Source of the DNA: JAVBLK01 sp031553565
Lineage (GTDB): Bacteria > Bacillota > Clostridia > Christensenellales > DUVY01
DNA length: 5,867 nt
Direction: 5' to 3'
Assembly (NCBI GenBank): GCA_031553565.1
Contig: JAVBLK010000038.1
Location: 1 to 5,867, forward strand
Position numbers and translations under genes: made by a program. Below the pieces are notes generated by a model that was not told the origin of the DNA, made no database searches, and saw nothing but the letters and a program-made list of their open reading frames with translations. Of this stretch, positions 1-5,453 are shown piece after piece (the stretch's first letter is position 1; each line of letters opens with the position of its first letter).

Positions 1-101
1 TATCTTTGTGTCCCCGCCTTACTATACCCAAACTTTCTTTGTCCGTCTTCAGCTTTGCATTTAGGACAGCTCTGCTCCATTTTTATTCTCGCTTTTTTCA
101 T
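1..101 (-). CDS. IS1-like transposase, N-terminal zinc ribbon (partial, runs off the left edge)
   Basis: Reading leftward from the ATG at 101-99, the frame gives MKKARIK followed by MEQSCPKCKAEDG and a segment ending in GTQR, with the next codon starting TA (probably Tyr). The CPKC pair followed after about 18 residues by G-T-Q-R-(Y) is the usual first half of the zinc ribbon at the start of IS1-family (InsA-like) transposases, where it helps bind the element's ends. The second Cys pair and the catalytic DDE part lie outside the window. Two starts are possible: ATG at 101, placed exactly where transcription should begin (leaderless), or the in-frame ATG at 80, closer to the zinc ribbon as in many relatives but with only a weak purine stretch before it. 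The exact IS family is inferred from memory of this N-terminal pattern; ISL3 and other zinc-ribbon transposases are alternatives. Confidence 0.65.
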   Translation of the reverse strand, partial: MKKARIKMEQSCPKCKAEDGQRKFGYSKAGTQR

Positions 102-107
102 ACACCT

Positions 108-136
108 ATTATATCACTTTAAACACTATTTGTCCA
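108..136 (-). promoter_or_regulatory. Sigma-70 promoter of the IS transposase
   Basis: On the minus strand, TGGACA (136-131) and a perfect TATAAT (113-108) are separated by exactly 17 bp. The predicted start of transcription is about position 101, the A of the upstream ATG. The -35 box falls inside the presumed terminal repeat of the element, so the IS carries its own promoter. Confidence 0.7.
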
Positions 137-203
137 CTCCTAATGAAATGGAAAATGGCGGCCGGGCCAGCGGCGCGTAAAGCATGCGCTGCTGTGAATG
201 CGG

Positions 204-230
204 CGCGGCTGCAGGAACGGTAAAGCCGCG
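204..230. other. GC-rich inverted repeat downstream of the DUF2935 gene
   Basis: CGCGGCT (204-210) and AGCCGCG (224-230) are a perfect 7-bp inverted repeat around a 13-nt loop, just past the stop codon of the minus-strand gene. It could form an RNA hairpin at the 3' end of that transcript, but no T-run follows on the minus strand, so it is not a standard intrinsic terminator. Confidence 0.3.
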
Positions 231-239
231 GGGCAGGCA

Positions 240-1142
240 TCACAGCAAATATAAAAAGTAATTTGTTTCCCTTAACTGGTGGTCGGCGTACAGCGGCAGG
301 ATTATCGATTTCAGGCTGTTGTTTAAGATAGCTTTTGTTGTTTCCGCCTTAAAACGTTTGAATCGGGCGGTAAGCTTTTTCGCTTTTTCGGTCATTGCAG
401 GGATAGAGGGGGACAGCGCGCATTCGGCGGCGGTCTCGTCCGACAGCGCGGCGTATTCCTTTACAAAATCGTCGGCGCGGTTAAACATCGCCGCCTCGGT
501 CGGATCCAAAAGCCCCCTTATGCTTGCGGCGTGCTGGCGCATATTCTTATCCCAGAAGCCCTGGACGGCGCAGGCGCTTTGGTGAAGGCTTTCGTTCATG
601 GACAGCTTTTCCAACGAGTCTAAATAATCCTGCGCCTCGTCATTCATATGCATATAGGCCGCGGGATAGCTGTAAGTAAACAGCTTGCCGTCCAGAACTT
701 CGTCCAACGTTTTATTTTGCAGCTCCATCAGCCCGCGCGTCAGAGTGTCGGCCTTTGCATTGATCGCGCGCGTTGCGTCGTAGATGACGGGCAGCTTGCC
801 GACCGGCATCGGGCGCGGCCGCTCCAAGGCACTCCTTTCTGCGGCGGTCACACGCTGGTTTATCGAAATGCCGGTCAGCGCCTGAGTCTTTATTTCGGCG
901 GTTTCGGTAAACTCCGTCAAAAACATGCCGGCGGCCGCCGCGCCCGCGGGCAGGTTGCAGGAAATCTCGATGGTTTCATACAGCAGCATTTCAAACTGTA
1001 CCTTATAGCGGGCATAGCTCTGCATAAGGTGCATGTCCTTGTACGGCAGCCCGGCCTCGATAAAGATGCAATGCTCCTTCATGATCCGCGCCCAAAATAG
1101 GTTCAACCCGATACTGTCCTGAATAAATTCTTCCCTGTTCAT
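240..1142 (-). CDS. DUF2935 family protein, probable metal-binding helical protein
   Basis: The 300-residue protein matches the DUF2935 pattern. Near the N-terminus is LFWARIMKEHCIFIEAGLP (residues about 15-33), and near the C-terminus is YADHQLRETNYFL (285-297). The family is found mainly in Bacilli and Clostridia. As I recall, a solved member is an all-helical, ferritin-like protein with bound metal; no enzymatic role is established. The protein looks internally duplicated: FW..xM..H at 16-24 recurs at 196-204, and an H...E segment before the end of repeat 1 (H165, E169) mirrors H288 and E292 in repeat 2. These His and Glu residues are the likely metal ligands (inferred). It is predicted to be cytoplasmic, with no signal peptide or membrane span seen. 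The start is fixed by AAGGGAG five bases before the ATG. It is somewhat longer than I expect for the family, and the extra length seems to lie around residues 90-150. No partner gene is adjacent. Confidence 0.85.
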   Translation of the reverse strand: MNREEFIQDSIGLNLFWARIMKEHCIFIEAGLPYKDMHLMQSYARYKVQFEMLLYETIEISCNLPAGAAAAGMFLTEFTETAEIKTQALTGISINQRVTAAERSALERPRPMPVGKLPVIYDATRAINAKADTLTRGLMELQNKTLDEVLDGKLFTYSYPAAYMHMNDEAQDYLDSLEKLSMNESLHQSACAVQGFWDKNMRQHAASIRGLLDPTEAAMFNRADDFVKEYAALSDETAAECALSPSIPAMTEKAKKLTARFKRFKAETTKAILNNSLKSIILPLYADHQLRETNYFLYLL

Positions 1143-1147
1143 ATCCG

Positions 1148-1154
1148 CTCCCTT
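1148..1154 (-). promoter_or_regulatory. Ribosome binding site of the DUF2935 gene
   Basis: AAGGGAG on the minus strand lies 5 nt before the ATG at 1142 and decides this start. The AT-rich stretch further upstream (about 1157-1190) must hold the promoter. The best pair I see is TTGTAC with GATATA 17 bp downstream, a poor match that I do not call with confidence. Confidence 0.75.
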
Positions 1155-1251
1155 TTACTATATCATATAAAAATATATGCGGTACAAGGGCAAAAAATGA
1201 GCCGAGACATAGAAAAATTGCGGCTTTTCACAGCGGGCAAATACGTGGTTA

Positions 1252-1412
1252 TGGAACCACTGAATAATTCGGTAAAATTTACAGCGGCGTCTTTTTCGCC
1301 TGAAAACATCTTCAATATTTCACAAATAGTTCTACTATTTACTGCAAAAACAAGCCGTTTTCATACTGAAAAATACTTGCTTTAAATTAACCTCATTTAT
1401 TCATTGTTTCCT
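1252..1412 (+). mobile_element. 161-bp palindromic MITE-like element, copy 1
   Basis: This stretch aligns without gaps to 4881-5041, with about 22 differences in 161 positions by eye (roughly 86% identity). It is symmetric about position 1332: AAATAGT (1324-1330), loop TCT, ACTATTT (1334-1340). The ends are imperfect inverted repeats, GGAACCACTGAATAA on the left against GGAAACAATGAATAA read inward from the right. The left flank is TTA (1249-1251) and the right flank is TAA (1413-1415), so a target duplication is less clear than at copy 2. No transposase is encoded. It lies between the DUF2935 and PHP gene starts and ends 44 bp before the PHP -35 box. A 62-codon open frame across it (1197-1385) is mostly repeat sequence and is not called as a gene. 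Confidence 0.75.
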
Positions 1413-1456
1413 TAAATTATCAACACGCAAACGTCAGCCCTCGCCGGCGCCGCGGT

Positions 1457-1485
1457 TTGTCAAAAACCACAGATTTTGTTATAAT
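1457..1485 (+). promoter_or_regulatory. Strong promoter of the PHP gene, predicts a leaderless mRNA
   Basis: TTGTCA (1457-1462) and TATAAT (1480-1485) are 17 bp apart, and a TG one base before the -10 box makes it an extended -10. By normal spacing transcription starts at about 1492, the A of the ATG. The intervening AAAGCC is not a ribosome binding site. Confidence 0.8.
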
Positions 1486-1491
1486 AAAGCC

Positions 1492-2301
1492 ATGGATAAG
1501 CGGCTCGATCTTCACATTCACTCTGTATTTTCCGACGGAAAGCTGACCCCGCGCGAGATTTGTGAAAAAGCAAAGGGCGCGGGGCTGTACGGCTTTGCGC
1601 TTACCGACCACGACACAGTCGCGGGGCTCCCGGACGCGGCGGCGGCGGCGCAGGAGCTTGGGCTGCGCTTTGTGCCGGGCGCAGAGATTTCGGCATACGG
1701 TAACTGCGAGGTGCACATCATCGGACTGAACATAGATTATAAGCGTCCGGAATTTATAGCGGCGCTGGACGGGATACGCAAGGCACGGGATCAGCGCAAC
1801 GCAGATATAATAAAGAAGCTGAACCGTCTAGGGATAGGCATAACGGCGGAGGACATCGCGCGCGCAGGCCCCGGCAGCAGCGGCAGGATGCACATAGCGC
1901 GCGCTATGGTCGGGAAAGGCTTTGCGCACTCGGTAAAGCAGGCGTTTTACGAGTACCTTGATGAGGGCCGCCCGGCGTACTGCGGCAATGTAAAGGTCGA
2001 TCCCAAAACGGCGGTCGGCATAATCCGTGCCGGCGGCGGGAAAAGCTTTCTGGCGCACCCCGGCAGATTGTCTGTCGACGACAACTGCAAGTTCGCGCTT
2101 ATCGATAAACTGACGGGCTTTGGGTTGGACGGTATCGAGGCATATTACCCGACGCACAAAGCCTCGTTTACGGCCGCGCTTGAAAAAAAGGCGCGTGAAA
2201 ACGGCTTGCTCGTTTCAGGCGGCACTGACAACCACGGCAATCCCGGCGACGCGCCGATAGGCACGGTAAGCGTCCCGGCGGACTTTCTTTTCCGCGGTTG
2301 A
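1492..2301 (+). CDS. PHP-domain metal-dependent phosphoesterase (RNase AM/TrpH-like)
   Basis: The 269-residue protein carries the whole set of PHP metal-site motifs: HIHSVFSDG (H8, H10, D15), TDHD (38-41), PGAEIS (E65), HIIG (H75), FLAHPGR (H189) and GTDNHG (D246, H248). Proteins of this layout belong to the YciV/TrpH group. Characterised members hydrolyse 3',5'-nucleoside bisphosphates such as pAp or trim RNA 5' ends as 5'-3' exonucleases, using a trinuclear metal centre; E. coli RNase AM is slightly longer. The RMHIARAM segment (132-139) lies in the insert typical of this group. Choosing between pAp phosphatase and RNase activity is inference. It is predicted to be cytoplasmic. The ATG at 1492 is the only sensible start: the first metal ligand is residue 8, and no in-frame ATG, GTG or TTG occurs in the 80 bp before it. 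It stands alone and converges with the response regulator gene 30 bp away. Confidence 0.9.
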   Translation: MDKRLDLHIHSVFSDGKLTPREICEKAKGAGLYGFALTDHDTVAGLPDAAAAAQELGLRFVPGAEISAYGNCEVHIIGLNIDYKRPEFIAALDGIRKARDQRNADIIKKLNRLGIGITAEDIARAGPGSSGRMHIARAMVGKGFAHSVKQAFYEYLDEGRPAYCGNVKVDPKTAVGIIRAGGGKSFLAHPGRLSVDDNCKFALIDKLTGFGLDGIEAYYPTHKASFTAALEKKARENGLLVSGGTDNHGNPGDAPIGTVSVPADFLFRG

Positions 2302-2331
2302 TCCAAGGTAAATGCTTAAAAACGGCAGTGC

Positions 2332-3936
2332 CTATATTTTTGCCCTGTATTCCTGCGGCGTCATTTTCATAAACTTTTTGAAAACGGGGAAGAAGTATTT
2401 TTCGTCGCGGAAGCCGGCGGACAGCGCGGCCTCGTAAATCTTGACTTTGGGGTCTTTCAGTAATTCGCAGGCGGTTTCAACCCGCAGTTTGTTTATATAG
2501 TTGTTGAGAGTCGTGCCGGTCTCCTGTTTAAAAAGCATGCTCAGATAACTGGGGCTGACATAAATGCTTTTCGCCACGTCGCCAAGGGTTATATCCTGCG
2601 CGTAGTTTTCGCGGATATACTCGATCGCGTGCTTGATGTGGAAATTGTAGGACGGACGGCTGTTATAAAGCTTTGCAGTATCGTTTACCAGAAGCGCGAT
2701 CTCCCTGCACATGTCGTCAAAGGTTTCACATTCGCGCAAAACCATAAATCTTTCCAGTGAAGAGCCGAAAACGGTATTAAGCTCCAGCTTGTTTTCCTTG
2801 GCAAAATCGTAAAGAGAAAACAGCAATGAAAAAGCGATGCTGATTATCGCCTGTTTATGTATGGAAATTTTCCGCAGTTCGCCTATGAAGCCGTCCAGCC
2901 CGGCGTTCAGCAGCTTCTCGTCGCCGCTCTGTATACCGCGGAGTATCTGCGTGCGCTGCGCTGTCGGGAACCGCCACGCCGAATCCATCAGCGGCCGGAT
3001 ATCCTTATACAAAAAGACAGAATTTTCGCCGTAATAGAACCGCGCATCCAACGCTGTGCGCGCTTCTGAAAAAGAATCCTTCCATTGCGCGGGCAGGTCG
3101 GCGGCTTCCCCGATGCCGGCAGAAATAGTATATTCGGTCTCCGCCTCGATGCGCCCTTTCAGCGAGATCATTGCGCTGTGGAAATCCTTGCGTATGCCGG
3201 CTTCATCGCCGTTTATTTCCAACAGCACCGTAACAAACCCCGAGCAGAAGAAAGCCTCGTTGTTAAAATACGGCGCAAAACAGACTTTACATTGCTTGAT
3301 CAGCTTGCCGATAAAGCCGCCGTCGCTTTCGTTCGGCAGCCTGCTCTCACGCAGGTCGTGGCGGATCACCAGCGCGCATACGGGCTTTGTTGCGCCCAAC
3401 GTGATATCGTATTCGCTAAGAAGTTTTTTTGCAGGCGCGACCGCGCCTTCCAAAATATCGGCAAGCAGCTTGTCGCGTATGACGCGCCGCGCGATTTTAA
3501 GCTGCGCCTGAGTCTCCTCTAAATAAGCCTGTTTTTCGCGTTTGACGCTTATCGCCGCCGCGGCTTTTAACAGCGCGTCGGAAAGCTCGCTGATTTTAAA
3601 CGGCTTCAAAAGATAGTCGGAGGCGCCGAAACGCATGGCTTCCTTTGCGAAAGAAAACTCGCTGTGTCCGCTTATCACGACTACGGCGGGCGGATTCCCG
3701 GTGCCGCTTAAGGTGCGGATAACCTCCAAGCCGTCCATTTCGGGCATGCAGATGTCCAGCAGCATCAGATCCGGCCGCATCGTTCCTGCCATTTCCAGCG
3801 CGACGCGGCCGTTATGCGCTTCTCCGCACACCTTAAAACCCAGGGCGCCCCAGTTGATCGAGGTGCGCAGCGAGTCGCGTATGCCGGCGTCGTCCTCGGC
3901 GATCAATACCGTTAATAGACCGGAAGCAGTTTCCAT
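2332..3936 (-). CDS. YesN-type response regulator: receiver domain plus AraC-family DNA-binding domain
   Basis: The protein has 534 residues. The receiver domain spans about residues 9-127, with acidic pocket D15/D16, phospho-acceptor D61 in LLDICMPEMDG, S89 and K111 in LLKPF, all as expected for a working receiver. A middle region (about 130-425) has no motif I can name beyond the long linker typical of YesN-like regulators. The C-terminus (about 431-534) has the two helix-turn-helices of AraC/XylS proteins: ITLGDVAKSIYVSPSYLSMLF, followed by the second unit ending FKKFMKMTPQEYR. In Clostridia and Bacilli such regulators usually sit beside a YesM-type membrane histidine kinase and sugar ABC transporter genes. 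Neither is present here, so it is an orphan within this window and its target is unknown. The ATG at 3936 is supported by the receiver starting a few residues later and by the promoter right before it; a TTG at codon 11 would cut the first beta strand. Confidence 0.92.
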   Translation of the reverse strand: METASGLLTVLIAEDDAGIRDSLRTSINWGALGFKVCGEAHNGRVALEMAGTMRPDLMLLDICMPEMDGLEVIRTLSGTGNPPAVVVISGHSEFSFAKEAMRFGASDYLLKPFKISELSDALLKAAAAISVKREKQAYLEETQAQLKIARRVIRDKLLADILEGAVAPAKKLLSEYDITLGATKPVCALVIRHDLRESRLPNESDGGFIGKLIKQCKVCFAPYFNNEAFFCSGFVTVLLEINGDEAGIRKDFHSAMISLKGRIEAETEYTISAGIGEAADLPAQWKDSFSEARTALDARFYYGENSVFLYKDIRPLMDSAWRFPTAQRTQILRGIQSGDEKLLNAGLDGFIGELRKISIHKQAIISIAFSLLFSLYDFAKENKLELNTVFGSSLERFMVLRECETFDDMCREIALLVNDTAKLYNSRPSYNFHIKHAIEYIRENYAQDITLGDVAKSIYVSPSYLSMLFKQETGTTLNNYINKLRVETACELLKDPKVKIYEAALSAGFRDEKYFFPVFKKFMKMTPQEYRAKI

Positions 3937-3943
3937 TAATGGG

Positions 3944-3952
3944 ATTATACCA
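3944..3952 (-). promoter_or_regulatory. Extended -10 promoter of the response regulator gene, predicts a near-leaderless mRNA
   Basis: Reading leftward, TGGTATAAT (3952-3944) is a perfect -10 hexamer with the extended TGn element. No convincing -35 box lies 17 bp upstream (TTTTAT), as is common for extended -10 promoters. Transcription should start at about 3937, one base before the ATG. The 7 bases between (CCCATTA) hold no ribosome binding site. Confidence 0.65.
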
Positions 3953-4057
3953 CATTGCCTGCGGCGATAAAAGGCCTTGCCGGAATTTGTCTTAAAACAA
4001 GATAAAATCTCAAACTAAAACAAAAAATACGAAACCCTTCCGCTTCTTTTTTGAATG

Positions 4058-4063
4058 TATACT
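4058..4063 (+). promoter_or_regulatory. Possible -10 box for the phosphoribosyltransferase gene
   Basis: TATACT (4058-4063) is 44 bp before the chosen ATG, which would give a leader of about 37 nt including the ribosome binding site. The region 17 bp upstream has no good -35. Another weak candidate is TTGCCG (3978-3983) with GATAAA 18 bp later. The AT-rich stretch 3990-4064 clearly holds the promoter, but I cannot say which one. Confidence 0.3.
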
Positions 4064-4091
4064 TTTGCAAACGGGCTACGGTCCGACGGCC

Positions 4092-4098
4092 AAGGAGG
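4092..4098 (+). promoter_or_regulatory. Ribosome binding site that sets the phosphoribosyltransferase start
   Basis: AAGGAGG lies 8 nt before the ATG at 4107, a near-perfect anti-16S match. It favours this ATG over an in-frame TTG at 4065, which has no such site. Confidence 0.88.
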
Positions 4099-4106
4099 CG
4101 GTGATC

Positions 4107-4808
4107 ATGGGGATGTCTGCGCCGATATGGGACAAGGGTTTTCCTCCCGGATACGGGAACACGTCGATTTCCTACCTTTTGAGGTGTGAGGAGTTCGGCA
4201 GAGCCAAGCGCGGCGACCTTTCCGCGGCCAGAAGCGTCGCGACAAAGTGCGTCAAGCTGGACAGCCTTCTGACATTGAGGCGGCTTTACCCCGATGCCGT
4301 GCTGCTGCCCGTCCAGCGCGAGAACGCCCTGCCCGTTGCCTTGGCGCAGGCGGTAGGGCTGCCGGTGTGCTATGACGTATACCGCAGCGACGCGGTGCAG
4401 AGAAAAAAGCTGCCGGCAATGGAACGTTTTTTACACCGCCCTGTTTTTTGCGGGAGCATAAAGCAGGGCGTAAGCTATATTATAATTGACGACGTGGTCA
4501 CCCAGGGCGGAACAGTGACCGCGTTAAGGGATTTTGTGGTCACAAGGGGCGGCAAGGTCGTCGCGGTCGCCGCGCTGGCGTTCGCCGGCGGCAGCGTGAT
4601 AGCCCCCGCCGAGGAAACGCTCAGCCGTGCGGCGCTCCATATATCGCCGGCTTTCTGGGAGAAACTGGGCGTCTACGGGATCACCGCCCAACCTGCAGGC
4701 CTGACCGATATGCAGCTTAAATACCTGCTGTCTTTCCGCAGCTCCGAGAGCATTGAGAACAAACTGGAGGAAAGCGCAGCAAAGCTGTCCGCCGCATACA
4801 AATCGTAA
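4107..4808 (+). CDS. Orphan phosphoribosyltransferase-domain protein
   Basis: The 233-residue protein contains a clear type I phosphoribosyltransferase PRPP-binding motif, YIIIDDVVTQGGTV at residues 124-137, with the acidic pair D128/D129 after a hydrophobic strand and the T132-G134-G135-T136 loop. An upstream segment, LLPVQRENALPVALAQAVGL (66-85), would form the first core strand and helix. The pyrimidine, purine and competence (ComF) enzymes that share this fold have recognisable extra motifs; I do not see them here, so the substrate is unknown. The C-terminal piece (LTDMQLKYLLSF and the acidic helix after it) resembles uncharacterised PRTases I recall from mobile islands; that link is memory only. 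It is predicted to be cytoplasmic. It forms a single-gene transcript: divergent from the response regulator, it ends 12 bp before an intrinsic terminator. An additional ATG at 4113 is a less well spaced alternative start. Confidence 0.8.
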   Translation: MGMSAPIWDKGFPPGYGNTSISYLLRCEEFGRAKRGDLSAARSVATKCVKLDSLLTLRRLYPDAVLLPVQRENALPVALAQAVGLPVCYDVYRSDAVQRKKLPAMERFLHRPVFCGSIKQGVSYIIIDDVVTQGGTVTALRDFVVTRGGKVVAVAALAFAGGSVIAPAEETLSRAALHISPAFWEKLGVYGITAQPAGLTDMQLKYLLSFRSSESIENKLEESAAKLSAAYKS

Positions 4809-4820
4809 ACACGGAAACAA

Positions 4821-4860
4821 CGCTCATGCGCGGCCGGCGCATGCAGCGTCTTTCTTTTTC
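4821..4860 (+). terminator. Intrinsic terminator of the phosphoribosyltransferase gene
   Basis: CGCT plus CATGCGC (4821-4831) pairs with GCGCATG plus AGCG (4837-4848) around a GGCCG loop, with one bulged C at 4844. A T-rich tail, TCTTTCTTTTT, follows. It lies 12 bp after the stop codon. Confidence 0.85.
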
Positions 4861-4880
4861 TATCTGATGTTTTTTATTTA

Positions 4881-5041
4881 AGGAAACGCTGAAAATTTAA
4901 GCATAATTTACGGCGGCGTCTTTTTCGCCTGAAAACGTCTTCTTCACTTCACAAATAGTTCTACTATTTGCTGCAAAAACAAGCCGTTTTCTGTCTTAAA
5001 AATACTTGCTCTAAATTAACCTCATTTATTCATCGTTTCCT
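4881..5041 (+). mobile_element. 161-bp palindromic MITE-like element, copy 2
   Basis: The ends are AGGAAACGCTGAA (4881-4893) and its near-exact inverse (5029-5041), differing at 1 of 13 positions, with TTA on both flanks (4878-4880 and 5042-5044), a likely 3-bp target duplication. The whole element is symmetric about position 4961. Opposed pairs without offset include TAATTTA/TAAATTA (4904-4910, 5012-5018), GAAAACG/CGTTTTC (4931-4937, 4985-4991), CTT/AAG (4939-4941, 4981-4983) and CAAATAGT/ACTATTTG (4952-4959, 4963-4970). By hand count about 51 of 79 opposing positions are complementary. No coding capacity is seen, so it would need a transposase supplied elsewhere. It sits between the phosphoribosyltransferase terminator and the tRNA promoter. 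Confidence 0.8.
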
Positions 5042-5099
5042 TTACAACCCGCCCCGGAAGAGTTTTTGATGGATCGCCCCTTCGCCCTGCTAAGAATAG

Positions 5100-5128
5100 T
5101 TGATATCATACTTTATTTTTGGTATAAT
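5100..5128 (+). promoter_or_regulatory. Strong promoter of the tRNA-Pro gene
   Basis: TTGATA (5100-5105) and TATAAT (5123-5128) are 17 bp apart, with an extended TGG before the -10 box. Transcription would start at about 5135, giving a 5' leader of about 60 nt to be removed by RNase P. Confidence 0.85.
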
Positions 5129-5196
5129 AATTTTCACCTCAAGAAAACTGCGGCAAAAGCCCGGCCGCTTATTGCAGGGAAAACTCTGGACAACAT

Positions 5197-5273
5197 CGGG
5201 GCGTAGCGCAGCTCGGTAGCGCGCTTGGTTCGGGACCAAGAGGTCGCGTGTTCAAATCACGTCGCTCCGACCA
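5197..5273 (+). tRNA. tRNA-Pro, anticodon CGG
   Basis: The cloverleaf closes by hand. The acceptor stem is CGGGGCG (5197-5203) against CGCTCCG (5263-5269) with one G-U pair. The D stem is GCGC/GCGC, and the anticodon stem is CTTGG/CCAAG around the loop TTCGGGA, with anticodon CGG at 5231-5233. The variable loop is AGGTC. The T stem is GCGTG/CACGT with loop TTCAAAT. The discriminator is A5270 and CCA is encoded (5271-5273). It reads CCG proline codons. It has its own promoter and terminator and is a single-gene unit. Confidence 0.97.
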
Positions 5274-5310
5274 AAAAAGCGGCTGTTTTAGATAAAAACA
5301 GCCGCTTTTT
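5274..5310 (+). terminator. Terminator of the tRNA-Pro gene, probably bidirectional
   Basis: AAAAAGCGGCTGTTTT (5274-5289) and its exact inverse (5295-5310) form a perfect 16-bp stem with a 5-nt loop, ending in TTTTT on the plus strand and equally T-rich on the minus strand. It starts immediately after the encoded CCA. Confidence 0.93.
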
Positions 5311-5453
5311 GATGCCTTTTGGCTCGCCGCCAAGAGCGGAATTGTGTATGTCTACGATGCGGACTACGATTTATGCAAAAAAATGCTAACTCTAATGTGT
5401 TTTCCAGATAGAATCAGATAGAACTCTTTAGTGGTTTTTATGAATTTTTGGGC
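5311..5453. other. Intergenic stretch with a short coding-like remnant
   Basis: No intact gene is present. On the plus strand 5311-5421 reads through 36 codons to a TAG, including AKSGIVYVYDADYD (about 5329-5370). That piece resembles the start of transposases of the IS1634/IS4 kind, which commonly open with a K-G-x-x-Y-V-Y pattern. There is no start codon, ribosome binding site or downstream domain, so this would at most be a relic. The rest is AT-rich and I see nothing in it. Confidence 0.25.
5405..5424. repeat. Tandem 10-mer direct repeat
   Basis: CAGATAGAAT (5405-5414) is followed directly by CAGATAGAAC (5415-5424), 9 of 10 identical. The unit appears only twice and its function is unknown; it may be chance or a small duplication. 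Confidence 0.5.

Larger units (their letters stand above)
1..140 (-). mobile_element. End of an insertion sequence (IS1-like), truncated by the window
   Basis: The transposase start lies about 40-60 bp from position 140, and the sequence read leftward from 140 begins GGAGTGGACAAATAGTG, which has the form of an IS left terminal repeat. Composition changes near here: the element side is AT-rich and the DNA from about 155 onward is GC-rich. The boundary at 140 is inferred, because the other end of the element is outside the window and neither the inverted repeat nor a target duplication can be matched. Confidence 0.45.

Noticed and set aside
1197..1385. Plus-strand 62-codon open frame overlapping the first repeat copy
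   Set aside because: Most of it is read from the palindromic repeat, there is no ribosome binding site, and the corresponding stretch in copy 2 carries substitutions scattered without codon bias. Any database matches would likely come from other repeat copies.
2302..2331. Possible shared terminator between the converging PHP and regulator genes
   Set aside because: GGCAGTGCC near 2324-2332 offers only a 3-bp stem, and although a short T-rich run follows, this is too weak to call.
3056..3522. Long plus-strand open frames inside the response regulator gene
   Set aside because: They are antisense shadows of a clearly identified gene, produced by its GC-rich codon use; no starts or motifs support them.
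4065..4106. TTG start giving a 14-residue N-terminal extension of the phosphoribosyltransferase
   Set aside because: No Shine-Dalgarno precedes the TTG, while AAGGAGG sits 8 nt before the in-frame ATG at 4107; the TTG would also overlap the predicted start of transcription.
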